Positions 27,923 to 36,544 of a DNA stretch of 64,000 bases are shown piece by piece. Source of the stretch: Saccharothrix sp. HUAS TT1 (GTDB taxonomy: Bacteria; Actinomycetota; Actinomycetes; Mycobacteriales; Pseudonocardiaceae); NCBI RefSeq assembly GCF_040744945.1, contig NZ_CP160453.1, positions 1,736,001-1,800,000 on the forward strand. The letters run 5' to 3'. Position 1 is the stretch's first letter, and each line of letters begins with the position of its first letter. The notes under the pieces are model-generated. The model was not told the origin of the DNA. It saw only the letters and a program-made list of their open reading frames with translations, and made no database searches. A program made the translations under genes and the position numbers.

Positions 27923-28800
27923 GCCTGCACCGCCCGCTCGGCACGTTGTCCGAAGGGGAGAACGCCGTCGAACTCACCCCCGACGCCGCCGGGTGGAACT
28001 ACACCGGGTTGCGGGTGTTGTTGCTGCACCCCGGTGGGACGACCACTTTCGAGACCGGTGACTGCGAGGCGTTCGTGCTGCCGCTGTCCGGCGGCTGCGT
28101 GGTCGAGGTCGACGGCGAGCGCTTCGAGCTGCGCGGCCGCGATTCGGTGTTCAGCCGCGTCACGGACTTCGCCTACGTGCCGCGGGACGCGGAGGTGCGG
28201 TTGCACACCGGTGGCGGTGTCGAGGTCGCGCTGCCGATGGCCCGCTGCGAGCGCAGGCTCACGCCGAGGTACGGGCCGGCCGAGGACGTCCCGGTCGAGG
28301 TCAGGGGCGCGGGCAGCGCCACCCGCCAGGTCACCAACTTCGGCGTGCCCGGCGCCTGGGACCACGCCGACCGGCTGGTGGCGTGCGAGCTGATCACCCC
28401 GGACGGCAACTGGTCGTCCTACCCGCCGCACAAGCACGACCACACCTGCGAGGTCGTCAACGAGGAGGTCTACTACTTCCGCATCGCCGGCCGGGACCAG
28501 GTCACCCCGTCGCGCGAGGGGTTCGGCTTCCACCGCACCTACACCGACGACGGCGGGATCGACGAGGACGTCGTGGTCCGCGACGGCGACGTCTTCCTGG
28601 TACCGCGCGGCTACCACGGCCCGTGCGTCGCCGCCCCCGGCTACCCCATGTACTACCTGAACGTGCTGGCCGGACCGGGCGCCGAGCGGTCCACGGCGTT
28701 CTGCGACGACCCCGCGCACGCCTGGGTCCGCGACACCTGGCCGGCCCTGGCGACCGACCCCCGCTGCCCCGTGACGAGCGCGGGAGGGCGGGTCGGATGA
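27919..28800 (+). CDS. iolB: 5-deoxy-glucuronate isomerase
   Basis: Bicupin isomerase converting 5-deoxyglucuronate to 2-deoxy-5-keto-gluconate. 293 residues from ATG 27919. Second-cupin metal ligands are visible in NWSSYPPHKHDH and the Glu in EEVYYFRI, with the distal His in PRGYHGPCVAAPGYPMYYLN. Typical length and strong family similarity. ATGA overlaps tie it to both neighbours. Confidence 0.94.
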   Translation: MSLHRPLGTLSEGENAVELTPDAAGWNYTGLRVLLLHPGGTTTFETGDCEAFVLPLSGGCVVEVDGERFELRGRDSVFSRVTDFAYVPRDAEVRLHTGGGVEVALPMARCERRLTPRYGPAEDVPVEVRGAGSATRQVTNFGVPGAWDHADRLVACELITPDGNWSSYPPHKHDHTCEVVNEEVYYFRIAGRDQVTPSREGFGFHRTYTDDGGIDEDVVVRDGDVFLVPRGYHGPCVAAPGYPMYYLNVLAGPGAERSTAFCDDPAHAWVRDTWPALATDPRCPVTSAGGRVG

Positions 28801-30644
28801 GGCTCACCACGGCCCAGGCGCTGGTCCGCTGGCTGCTCGCCCAGCGCACCGAGCTGCCCGACGGCGCCCGCGCGCCGCTGTTCCCCGGCGTGTTCGCGAT
28901 CTTCGGCCACGGCAACGTCCTCGGCCTCGGCAACGCCCTGGAGGAGGTCCGCGCCGAGCTGCCGGTCTGGCGCGGCCACAACGAGCAGGGCATGGCGCTG
29001 GCCGCGGTCGGCGTCGCCAAGGCCACCCACCGCCGCCAGGTCGGCGTCGCCACCTCGTCCATCGGGCCGGGCGCGCTGAACATGGTCACCGCCGCCGGCG
29101 TCGCGCACGCCAACCGCCTGCCGCTGCTCCTGCTGCCCGGCGACGCGTTCACCAGCCGCGCGCCCGACCCGGTGCTGCAGCAGGTCGAGCACTTCGGCGA
29201 CCCGACCACCACGGTCAACGACGCGTTCCGCGCGGTCAGCAGGCTGTTCGACCGGATCACCCGCCCCGAGCAGCTGCTGAGCACCCTGCCGCAGGTGGCC
29301 CGGGTGCTCACCGACCCGGCCGACTGCGGCCCGGTCGTGCTCGCCCTGCCGCAGGACGTGCAGGCCGAGTCGTTCGACTTCCCGGACGCCCTGTTCGCCC
29401 CGGTCCTGCACCGCCCGCCGCGCCCCCGCCCGGACACCCGCGCCCTCGCCGACGCCGCCGACGCCCTCCGCCGGGCCCGCAGGCCGCTGCTGGTCCTGGG
29501 CGGCGGCGTCCGCTACTCGCGGGCCGCGGGCCGGGCGATCCGCTTCGCCGAGCGGCACGCCGTCCCGGTCGCCGAGACCACCGCCGGCCGCACGCTCGTC
29601 CCGCACGACCACCCGCTGCACGCCGGGCCGCTCGGCGTCACCGGCTCCACCTCGGCCAACGCCCTGGCCGCGGGCGCCGACGTGGTCCTGGCCGCCGGCA
29701 CCCGGCTGCAGGACTTCACCACCGCGTCGTGGACGGTGTTCGCGCCCGACGTCCGGGTCGTCTCGCTGAACGCGGCGCGGTTCGACGCGGTCAAGCACGG
29801 CGCGCTGGCCGTGGTGGCCGACGCCGACGAGGGCCTGCGCGAGCTGACCGACGCGCTCGGCGACTGGCGGGCCGACCCGGCGTGGGCGGCGCGGGCGGCG
29901 GAGGAGCGGTCGAAGTGGGACGCGCACGTCGACGGGCTGCGCGCGCCCGGCGGGGTCCCGACGTACGCGCAGGTGGTGGGCGTGGTCAACGACCTGTCCA
30001 CGGCCGAGGACTACGTGCTGACGGCGTCCGGCGGCCTGCCCGGCGAGCTGGTCGGCGGCTGGCGCGCCCTCGGCGAGGCGACCATGGACGTCGAGTACGG
30101 GTTCTCCTGCATGGGCTACGAGCTGGCCGGCGCGTGGGGCGCGGCGATCGCCCGGCCCGGCGGCGTGGTCACCGCGCTCGTCGGCGACGGCTCGTACCTG
30201 ATGCTCAACTCGGAGCTGTTCTCGGCGGCGTTCGCCGGGCACGGCTTCGTGGCCGTGGTCTGCGACAACGACGGCTACGCGGTCATCGACCGGCTCCAGA
30301 CCGGCCAGGGCGGCGCGGCCTTCAACAACCTCTACGCCGACGTCCGCACCGCGCACGCCCACCCGCCGCGCGTCGACTTCGCCGCCCACGCCGCCTCGAT
30401 GGGCTGCGCGACGTTCCCGGTGGCCGACCTCGACGGCCTGCGCGACGCCTACCGCCGGGCCAGGGAGGTCGCGAGGACCGAGCGCCGCCCGGCCGTCGTC
30501 GTGCTCCGCACCCACCCGTCCGCGTGGACCGAGGCGGGCGCGTGGTGGGAGGTCGGCGTGCCGGAGGTGGCCCACCGCCCGGACGTCGCCGCGGCGCGCG
30601 AGGACGCCGCCGCCGGCAAGTCCCGGCAGCTCCGCTACCTCTGA
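28797..30644 (+). CDS. iolD: 3D-(3,5/4)-trihydroxycyclohexane-1,2-dione hydrolase
   Basis: Thiamine diphosphate enzyme opening the trione ring to 5-deoxyglucuronate. 615 residues. N-terminal pyrimidine domain with FGHGNVLGLGNAL and the activating Glu in WRGHNEQGMALAAVGVAKAT; C-terminal pyrophosphate domain with GDGSYLMLNSELFSAAFAGH and CDNDGYAVIDRLQ. Last gene of the operon; it ends 13 bases before the convergent small gene at 30658, with no obvious hairpin between them. Confidence 0.94.
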   Translation: MRLTTAQALVRWLLAQRTELPDGARAPLFPGVFAIFGHGNVLGLGNALEEVRAELPVWRGHNEQGMALAAVGVAKATHRRQVGVATSSIGPGALNMVTAAGVAHANRLPLLLLPGDAFTSRAPDPVLQQVEHFGDPTTTVNDAFRAVSRLFDRITRPEQLLSTLPQVARVLTDPADCGPVVLALPQDVQAESFDFPDALFAPVLHRPPRPRPDTRALADAADALRRARRPLLVLGGGVRYSRAAGRAIRFAERHAVPVAETTAGRTLVPHDHPLHAGPLGVTGSTSANALAAGADVVLAAGTRLQDFTTASWTVFAPDVRVVSLNAARFDAVKHGALAVVADADEGLRELTDALGDWRADPAWAARAAEERSKWDAHVDGLRAPGGVPTYAQVVGVVNDLSTAEDYVLTASGGLPGELVGGWRALGEATMDVEYGFSCMGYELAGAWGAAIARPGGVVTALVGDGSYLMLNSELFSAAFAGHGFVAVVCDNDGYAVIDRLQTGQGGAAFNNLYADVRTAHAHPPRVDFAAHAASMGCATFPVADLDGLRDAYRRAREVARTERRPAVVVLRTHPSAWTEAGAWWEVGVPEVAHRPDVAAAREDAAAGKSRQLRYL

Positions 30645-30657
30645 CCGGCCCCGCCGC

Positions 30658-31005
30658 TCACCGCCGCGGGAAGTCGCCCGACCGCGGCAGGGCGGGGCTC
30701 ACGTCGCGCAGCACGGCGCGCAGCGGTCCGGCGGCCTCGGGCCGTTCCCACAGCATGGTGTGGATGCAGCCGCGCCACTCGGTGGTGAACTCGGCCCGGG
30801 CCGGCTCCAGCCGGACCCGCGGCACGGCGACGAGCCTGCTCCTGGCCTCGTCCATCCGGGCGCTGACCAGGTCGGCCAGCTCGGGCGCGAGGACCGCCGC
30901 CACCCTGGTCCGCAGGTCGGGCCACTGCTCGGTGTCCACGACCGTCGCCAGCGCGCCCGCGGTCGCGCCGGCGAGGAGTCTGAGCGGTTCCTCGCGCATC
31001 CTCAC
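30658..31005 (-). CDS. Small helical protein coupled to the cyclase-like gene
   Basis: 115 residues; GTG at 31003-31005 overlaps the upstream stop (GTGA). N-terminus LLAGATAGALATVVDTEQWP is hydrophobic/helical, then RTRVAAVLAPELADLVSARM and TEWRGCIHTMLWERPEAAGP. No signal peptide and no domain I can name with certainty. The layout (short hydrophobic helix, coil, Trp-containing helix) recalls small proteins found next to amyloid-motif signalling genes in streptomycetes, from memory only. Function unknown. Confidence 0.65.
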   Translation of the reverse strand: MRMREEPLRLLAGATAGALATVVDTEQWPDLRTRVAAVLAPELADLVSARMDEARSRLVAVPRVRLEPARAEFTTEWRGCIHTMLWERPEAAGPLRAVLRDVSPALPRSGDFPRR

Positions 31006-31844
31006 GCCCCCTTGTCGGCGTCCCGGCCGCGGTAGTCCGGGCCGAAGGACGAGTTCCGCTGGTCGTTGCCCTGGAAGTGCTGGATCACGTCGGCCCTCTG
31101 CACCGGCGCGTGCGCGTCGCGACCCGCCTGGACGACCGTCGAGCCGCCGGTCGCCACCGCGCTCTGGTTCACCGACGCGACGGGCGGCGGGACCGGGGTC
31201 GCGGCCCCGGTCGGCGCGGCCCCCGCCGGTTCGGCCCCGGTCGGCGCGGCTTCGTCCAGCACCAGGGCGTGCACGTCACCGCTCGGCAGCCACATCCACC
31301 CGTGGCCGCTGAAGTCCTTCACCCGCACCGGCACCCGGCGGAAGTCCGCCGGCCGCAGCGTGGTGTGCCCGGCCGCGACCAGCGAGGTGAACAGCGTGTC
31401 GGACAGCACCACCACCAGCGGCGCGTCCGGCGACCGGTCCAGCGCCGCGTGCGCCGGTTCGGCGTTCATCAGCCTGCTGACCAGCACCGCGTCCTGGCCG
31501 GGGTAGCCGTTGGCGCCCTCGACGGCGGCGCCGAAGTGGATCGCCAGGCGCAGCCGCAGCCTGCCCTCGGGCAGCCGGTACCGGTTGGTCGCGGCCAGCT
31601 CGGCGTCCAGCGCGCGCACATACCGGTCGACGACGTCGCCCTCGGGCGTCCCGGCGGGCAGCACGGCCCACTCCTCGTCGCCCTTGGCCTGCCGCCGCCA
31701 CGTCGAGCGGTCCAGGCCGGCGGCCACCCCCGCCCGGTCCAGGCTGCGCACGAGCAGTTCCTGCAGCTCGCGCTGGAGCAGGTCGTCGGCCGACCCGTAG
31801 CTCCTCAGGTCACAACACACCAGCAGACTGCGCTGGAAGCTCAT
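31002..31844 (-). CDS. Class III nucleotide cyclase-like protein with Gln/Asn/Gly tail
   Basis: 280 residues from ATG 31842-31844 (AGAGG 8 bases upstream; GTG 31850 is an alternative). Residues 1-185 have the class III cyclase fold: metal-type Asp12 in LLVCCDLRSYG, Asp56 in KGDEEWAVLP, and GQDAVLVSRLMNAEPAHAAL. The transition-state Asn of active cyclases is replaced by Leu, so catalysis is doubtful. Residues about 186-280 form a Pro/Ala linker then a polar tail with VNQSAVATGGSTVVQAGRDA and IQHFQGNDQRNSSFG, which may be an aggregation-prone signalling motif. Encoded 105 bases after a Crp-type regulator on the same strand. Confidence 0.7.
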   Translation of the reverse strand: MSFQRSLLVCCDLRSYGSADDLLQRELQELLVRSLDRAGVAAGLDRSTWRRQAKGDEEWAVLPAGTPEGDVVDRYVRALDAELAATNRYRLPEGRLRLRLAIHFGAAVEGANGYPGQDAVLVSRLMNAEPAHAALDRSPDAPLVVVLSDTLFTSLVAAGHTTLRPADFRRVPVRVKDFSGHGWMWLPSGDVHALVLDEAAPTGAEPAGAAPTGAATPVPPPVASVNQSAVATGGSTVVQAGRDAHAPVQRADVIQHFQGNDQRNSSFGPDYRGRDADKGA

Positions 31845-31949
31845 GGGCACGACCTCTCGACGGGTGCTGGCGCACGGCGGTTGTCCGACTGCGCAGAGTA
31901 ACTGTGGACTACTGCATCGGCAGCAATTCCGCAGTCGTGCGGTCCCGGG

Positions 31950-32657
31950 TCAGAACCCCGCGTATTTCCGCAGTCCGGCCAGATCGGGCACCAGCACGTC
32001 ACGCCTCAGGTGACTGACCACCACCCCCGCTTTTCGCAGATCGGAGAACGCCTTCTCGGCCGTTCGGGGCTTCATCCCGGCGATCGAGGCGAGTTCCACC
32101 TTCGTCAGCGGAATTCCCAACGTCCACCCGTGCGCCTCTTCGCGCCCGTAGGTCTGCACCAATTCGGCGAGCACCCGCGCCACCCGTTCGGCGGCCGGGT
32201 GGGACAGGAAATCGCGCCGCCGCTGGTTCGCCCAGCGCAGCCGGTCGTTGATCATCCCGATCAATTCGACGAAGACGTCGTTGCGCCGGTGCAGGAAGCC
32301 CATCAGCTCACCGCTGGTGATCAGCTTCGCCACCACGTCACCGCACGTGACGACGGTGGCGGAACGCGGCTTCTGGTCCAGCGCGGCCATTTCACCGACC
32401 AGGTCGCCCGCGACCCTGATCGCGAGCAGCGCCGTGTCGCCCGTCTCGTCCGTGGTCTGCACCTTGACGACGCCGTCGAGCAGCAGTAGGACATGAGTGT
32501 CCTTCGCGTCCTGCTCGATGACCTCGCGGTCGGCCGTGTAGCGCACGACCGTGCCGATGTTCAGCAGTTCTTGTCGGGTGTTGTCTCGGAGGCGACCCAG
32601 GAGGCTGTTGCTGGGCCACCCTGGATCCTGCGTCATCGTGGTCGGCATGGGCAGCAT
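31950..32657 (-). CDS. Crp/Fnr-family regulator with intact cyclic-nucleotide-binding residues
   Basis: 235 residues from ATG 32655-32657 (weak AGGA upstream; ATG 32648 and 32636 are also possible, and the open frame to 32813 lacks support). The N-terminal cupin contains GEMAALDQKPRSATVV, in which Glu89, Arg98 and Ser99 match the ligand contacts of cAMP-binding CRP. The C-terminal winged helix reads IPLTKVELASIAGMKPRTAE, KAFSDLRKAGVVV. It is divergent from the ene-reductase (325-base gap) and is followed on its own strand by the cyclase-like gene. Confidence 0.88.
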   Translation of the reverse strand: MLPMPTTMTQDPGWPSNSLLGRLRDNTRQELLNIGTVVRYTADREVIEQDAKDTHVLLLLDGVVKVQTTDETGDTALLAIRVAGDLVGEMAALDQKPRSATVVTCGDVVAKLITSGELMGFLHRRNDVFVELIGMINDRLRWANQRRRDFLSHPAAERVARVLAELVQTYGREEAHGWTLGIPLTKVELASIAGMKPRTAEKAFSDLRKAGVVVSHLRRDVLVPDLAGLRKYAGF

Positions 32658-32982
32658 GTGGATCCTGTTACTGTCGTGACCGGCGGGAACTTCCAAAGGA
32701 CCGACCTGCGTCGGGCGGCAAGTGATGGTCTCCCCGAACGTGCTGCGGACAGTACACCCGAATGGGCGTAACTGGTGGCCTTCTGTTCGGCGTTTTGCCA
32801 GTCGACCTCCCATTGAAGATCACGTGCGAATGCGCGCGCAATACCGAATCGAATGGAATTCCGCAGCTCCCGCGAGGTGGGACGGTCACCACACCGGGGA
32901 ACAAGGGGCCGATCCGGTGAACTTGGACCGGGTGACGCGCCGAAGGGCCGTCGTCGTACCGGGACCCCTCCAGGAGCCGCAC
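32658..32982. other. 325-base regulatory gap between crp-like gene and ene-reductase
   Basis: No gene longer than about 40 codons makes sense here. The middle part (about 32800-32870) is less GC-rich than the surroundings and is where the divergent promoters should lie. I see no classic TGTGA-N6-TCACA site; GATCACGTGCGAAT is the nearest approach. The end holds CAGGAG, the ribosome site of the ene-reductase. Confidence 0.4.
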
Positions 32983-34047
32983 GTGAGCCTGCTGTTCAGC
33001 CCGCTGACCGTCCGCGCCGTGACGCTGCCCAACCGGATCGCGGTCAGCCCCATGTGCCAGTACTCGGCGAAGGACGGCCACCCGAACGAGTGGCACCTCG
33101 TGCACCTCGGCTCGCGCGCCGTCGGCGGCGCGGGCCTGGTGCTCACCGAGGCGACCGCGGTGCAGGCCGCCGGCCGCATCTCGCCCGACGACACGGGCCT
33201 CTGGGACGACGCGCACGTCGACTCGTGGCGGCCGGTGGTGGACTTCATCCACGCCAACGGCGCCGTCGCGGGCGTGCAGCTCGCCCACGCCGGCCGCAAG
33301 GCGTCCACGTACCCGCCGTTCGCCGAGCGGCGGGGCGGGGTCGCGGACGCCGACGGCGGCTGGGCGCCCGTCGCGCCGAGCGCCGAGCCGTTCCACGAGA
33401 GCTACCGGTCGCCGGTCGAGCTGGACGGGGCGGGCATCGCGCGGGTGGTCGCCGACTTCGCCGCCGCGGCCCGGCGCGCGCTGGCGGCCGGCTTCCGGGT
33501 GGTCGAGGTGCACGCCGCCCACGGCTACCTCCTGCACGAGTTCCTGTCGCCGCTCAGCAACCACCGCACCGACGCCTACGGCGGGTCCCCGGAGAACCGC
33601 GCCAGGTTGACGCGCGAGGTCACCGCCGCCGTCCGGGACGCCGTCGGCGCGGACGTGCCGGTGTTCGTGCGCATCTCCGCCACCGACTGGGTCGAGGGCG
33701 GCTGGACCGCGGAGGACAGCGTCGAGCTGGCGCGCGGCCTCGCGGCCCTGGGCGCCGACCTGGTCGACGTGTCCACCGGCGGCAACGTGCCGTCGGCGGA
33801 CATCCCGACCGGCCCCGGCTACCAGGTGCCGTTCGCCGAGGCCGTGCGGCGGAAGGCCGACGTGCCCACCGGGGCGGTCGGCATGATCACCGACGCCCGG
33901 CAGGCCGAACAGGTCCTCGCCGACGGCTCGGCCGACCTGGTGCTGCTCGGCCGGGAATCCCTGCGCGACCCGTACTGGCCGTTGCACGCGGCACAGCGGT
34001 TGGGGGTGCAGGTCAACCCGCCGAGGCAGTACGCCAGGGCGTTCTAG
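32983..34047 (+). CDS. Old-yellow-enzyme family NADH:flavin oxidoreductase (YqjM/NamA-like)
   Basis: FMN-dependent ene-reductase of 354 residues; reduces activated C=C bonds of enones or similar electrophiles. GTG at 32983 follows CAGGAG. LPNRIAVSPMCQYSAKDGHP has the Cys typical of the YqjM class; QLAHAGRKAS and the catalytic-site HAAHGYLLHEFLSPLSNHRT DAYGG segments follow. GGVADADGGWAPVAPSA is the usual loop. Divergent Crp-type gene suggests control by it. Confidence 0.93.
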   Translation: MSLLFSPLTVRAVTLPNRIAVSPMCQYSAKDGHPNEWHLVHLGSRAVGGAGLVLTEATAVQAAGRISPDDTGLWDDAHVDSWRPVVDFIHANGAVAGVQLAHAGRKASTYPPFAERRGGVADADGGWAPVAPSAEPFHESYRSPVELDGAGIARVVADFAAAARRALAAGFRVVEVHAAHGYLLHEFLSPLSNHRTDAYGGSPENRARLTREVTAAVRDAVGADVPVFVRISATDWVEGGWTAEDSVELARGLAALGADLVDVSTGGNVPSADIPTGPGYQVPFAEAVRRKADVPTGAVGMITDARQAEQVLADGSADLVLLGRESLRDPYWPLHAAQRLGVQVNPPRQYARAF

Positions 34048-34060
34048 GGGCCCGCCGCAA

Positions 34061-34099
34061 AGGTTGGGCTGCCGGTCGTCGAAACCGGCAGCCCAACCT
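34061..34099. terminator. Bidirectional terminator, 16-bp perfect stem
   Basis: AGGTTGGGCTGCCGGT at 34061-34076, loop of 7, exact complement at 34084-34099. It lies between the convergent ene-reductase (stop 34047) and DUF3073 gene (stop 34120) and serves both. Confidence 0.88.
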
Positions 34100-34119
34100 C
34101 AGCAGCGGGTGTTGTTGTG

Positions 34120-34305
34120 TCAGCGACGGTAGTCGTCGTAATCGTCTTCCGACGGGTCGTCGAAGCGTTCTTCGCTTCGACGGACCCCAGCGGACTCGCC
34201 GCCGGACAGCTCGCGTTGCAAGGCGTCGACGTCGATGTTGTGAGAGCTGTATTTGAGCTCCCGCGCCACCTTGGTCTGCTTGGCCTTCGCTCGGCCGCGC
34301 CCCAT
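34120..34305 (-). CDS. DUF3073 small acidic-tailed protein
   Basis: 61 residues from ATG 34303-34305. MGRGRAKAKQTKVARELKYS is the nearly invariant start of DUF3073; the tail is acidic (DDPSEDDYDDYRR). Function unknown, but the gene is conserved next to purM in actinobacteria (Rv0810c in M. tuberculosis). The open frame extending to 34443 is not needed. Confidence 0.92.
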   Translation of the reverse strand: MGRGRAKAKQTKVARELKYSSHNIDVDALQRELSGGESAGVRRSEERFDDPSEDDYDDYRR

Positions 34306-34467
34306 GGCTCGACCCCCTCGCACAGGGACGGGGGCGGCCGGGGGAACGGCGGCCCCACTCGTCTCGACAACTAGTTCCTGGTAACTACCGTACCGTGTCG
34401 AAGGGGTTCCCCGCGACGCGGTAGGCGTGACACGTACCGCCAAATCTCCCCATGGGAGGATGCGCGG

Positions 34468-35349
34468 GTGCCTCGACCGTTCGTCGCCTACCTCAGGGTG
34501 TACGAACCGCTGTCGGCTCTTGACGCACCGTTGGCGGACCAGGTGCGGAAAGCCCTGGAAGACGGGCCTTTGAGCCGAGCGGACGTCGGCGCGCGGGAAC
34601 AGGAGCTGTGGTTGCGATCACAGCTGGCCCGCCCGCGTCGCCTCCTGCCCGGTGAGCGGTCGGACGGCAGCGTCGCGCCCGACGCGCCGTTCGACGTGAT
34701 GACCATCAGCCCGGCCGAGGTGCCCGGCCAGGTCGGGCCCGGACCGCTGGTCTGCCCGCTCGACCTGCGGGCCAGGTCGGCCGCCGCGCTGGTCGGCTTC
34801 CTGGCCACGGCCACCGGGCCGCTGCGGGAGGCGGCCGTCGAGGTCGAGCCGGAGGCGATCCGGGCCAGGGCGTCGGCGGTGATGGCCGAGCTGACCGGCG
34901 GGGCGGTGCACGTCATCTCCACCACCTGGACCGTGCCGCTGCCGTGGTTCGCCCTGGTCGACCCGGGGACGCGGCGGATCGTGCTCGCGCCGAAGGACGA
35001 CCCGGAGCGGCAGGTGTCGTGGCGGGTGTCCATGCCGGACGCCAGGGCGCGGGTGGCACGGGCGCACCAGGTGGTGTCCAGCTCGCTGGGCGACGCGGGC
35101 CCGGCCAAGGTGCTCGCGGACACCGGGCGGTGGCTCGACCACTTCGCGCCGGACTCCGCGGTCGAGCTGGACTACGGCGGCCTGGTGCAGCTCATCGACG
35201 ACCAGGACCTGCTGGAGGACAGCTCGGCCACCGACGTGAACGCGATCGTGGACGCGCTGGAGGCGGGTGACGCCGAGGAGGTCGCGCTGCGGTACGAGCA
35301 GCTACGGGAGTTCTGGAGCGAGCCGGCCCGCCGCGAGCGGCACGGCTAG
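34468..35349 (+). CDS. Conserved actinobacterial protein of unknown function
   Basis: 293 residues from GTG 34468. Opening MPRPFVAYLRVYEPLSALDA; middle LVCPLDLRARSAAALVGFLA; WTVPLPWFALVDPGTRRIVL; C-terminus acidic and helical (DQDLLEDSSATDVNAIVDAL). No signal peptide, transmembrane segment or known catalytic motif. Divergent from DUF3073 and therefore possibly co-conserved with it. Its last 48 bases overlap the convergent MFS gene. Confidence 0.75.
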   Translation: MPRPFVAYLRVYEPLSALDAPLADQVRKALEDGPLSRADVGAREQELWLRSQLARPRRLLPGERSDGSVAPDAPFDVMTISPAEVPGQVGPGPLVCPLDLRARSAAALVGFLATATGPLREAAVEVEPEAIRARASAVMAELTGGAVHVISTTWTVPLPWFALVDPGTRRIVLAPKDDPERQVSWRVSMPDARARVARAHQVVSSSLGDAGPAKVLADTGRWLDHFAPDSAVELDYGGLVQLIDDQDLLEDSSATDVNAIVDALEAGDAEEVALRYEQLREFWSEPARRERHG

Positions 35350-36501
35350 CAGCACGCGCGCCCCCAGCGCCGCCGCCGCGGCCAGGAGCAGGGCGGCGGG
35401 CCAGCCGGCGGTCACCGCGACCCAGCCGGCCAGCGGCGGCGTCACGGTGGCGCTCAGGTAGTTGGCGGTGTTCTGCATCCCGAGCGCGATCCCGGTCCGG
35501 CCGGGTGGCGCCAGCTCGCCGGCGGCGGTGATCGCCACGCCGTTCCAGCACAGCGCCAGCGCGGCGGTCGGGACCAGGGCCGCCGCGAGCACCCACACCG
35601 GGGCCCGGTCGAGGGCCGCGCACAGGACGAACCCGGCGGCGATCAGCACGCTCAGCGCCTTCAGCGGCCCGACCCTGGTCGGCGACCGGTCCGACCACGC
35701 GCCGACGACCAGGCGGCCCACGCCGCCCGCCACCTGGGCGGCGGCGAACAGGCCCGCGGCCACGCCCACGGCCACGCCGCGGTGGTCGTGCAGCAGCTCC
35801 ACCATCAGCGCCGCGGCGGTGAACTGGGGGACGACCAGCAGGCCGCTGGCCGCGCTGAGCCGGATCAGGCCCGGGTCCTTGAGCACGACGCCGTGCCGGC
35901 CCCGACCGGACCGCACCGCCCACGGCGGCTCCCGGACCCACAGCGCCACGGCCACCGCGACGAACGCGGTGCAGCCCGCCAGCGCCAGGAACGCCGCCGG
36001 CACCCCGGCCCGCAGCGCGACGACCGGCAGCACCGCGGCGGTCAGCGCCGCGCCGAGCGGGGTGGCGGTCTGCCGCAACCCCATCGCGAACCCCCGCCGC
36101 TCGGCGGGGAACCAGGTCAGCACCGCCCGGCCGCTCGCCGCGTTCACGCTCGCGCCGAACAGGCCGACGCCGACCAGCGCCAGCCCGGCCACCACCGGCC
36201 CGTCGAACGCGGCCAGGGCCAGGCACCCGGCGGCGCCGAAGCCGCCGACCGCCATCACCAGCCGCTCGCCGCGCCGGTCGGCCGCCGCGCCCCAGAGCAC
36301 GAGGGTGAGCATGGTGCCCAGGTTGACCGCGCCGAGCAGCAGCCCGACCTGCGGCAGCGACAGCCCGAAGTGCTCGCGCAGCTGCGGCGTGATCGCCGGC
36401 AGGCCGAGGAACACCGCGGCGTTGGCGCCCTGGGCCACCGCCCCGATCGCGAGCACCACCCAGCGGTAACCGGGGCGCGTGGACCGTTGTTGTGCCATCA
36501 A
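35302..36501 (-). CDS. MFS transporter
   Basis: 399 residues with about 12 hydrophobic helices. Motif A between helices 2 and 3 reads GAAADRRGERLVMAVGGFGA; RGFAMGLRQTATPLGAALTA fits helix 5 of CynX/oxalate-formate-like MFS members. Substrate unknown. On the same strand and 43 bases behind rsiG, so it may be the last gene of a BKACE-rsiG-MFS unit. Its 3' end overlaps the convergent unknown gene. Confidence 0.87.
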   Translation of the reverse strand: MMAQQRSTRPGYRWVVLAIGAVAQGANAAVFLGLPAITPQLREHFGLSLPQVGLLLGAVNLGTMLTLVLWGAAADRRGERLVMAVGGFGAAGCLALAAFDGPVVAGLALVGVGLFGASVNAASGRAVLTWFPAERRGFAMGLRQTATPLGAALTAAVLPVVALRAGVPAAFLALAGCTAFVAVAVALWVREPPWAVRSGRGRHGVVLKDPGLIRLSAASGLLVVPQFTAAALMVELLHDHRGVAVGVAAGLFAAAQVAGGVGRLVVGAWSDRSPTRVGPLKALSVLIAAGFVLCAALDRAPVWVLAAALVPTAALALCWNGVAITAAGELAPPGRTGIALGMQNTANYLSATVTPPLAGWVAVTAGWPAALLLAAAAALGARVLLAVPLAAGRLAPELP

Positions 36502-36544
36502 CCAGCCACGTTAGGTGGCTGGTCCATGGAGTGGGAGTGTGATC

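Noticed and set aside
32658..32982. N-terminal extension of the ene-reductase to 32722
   Set aside because: Enzyme family begins at the SLLFSPLTV segment; CAGGAG precedes GTG 32983.
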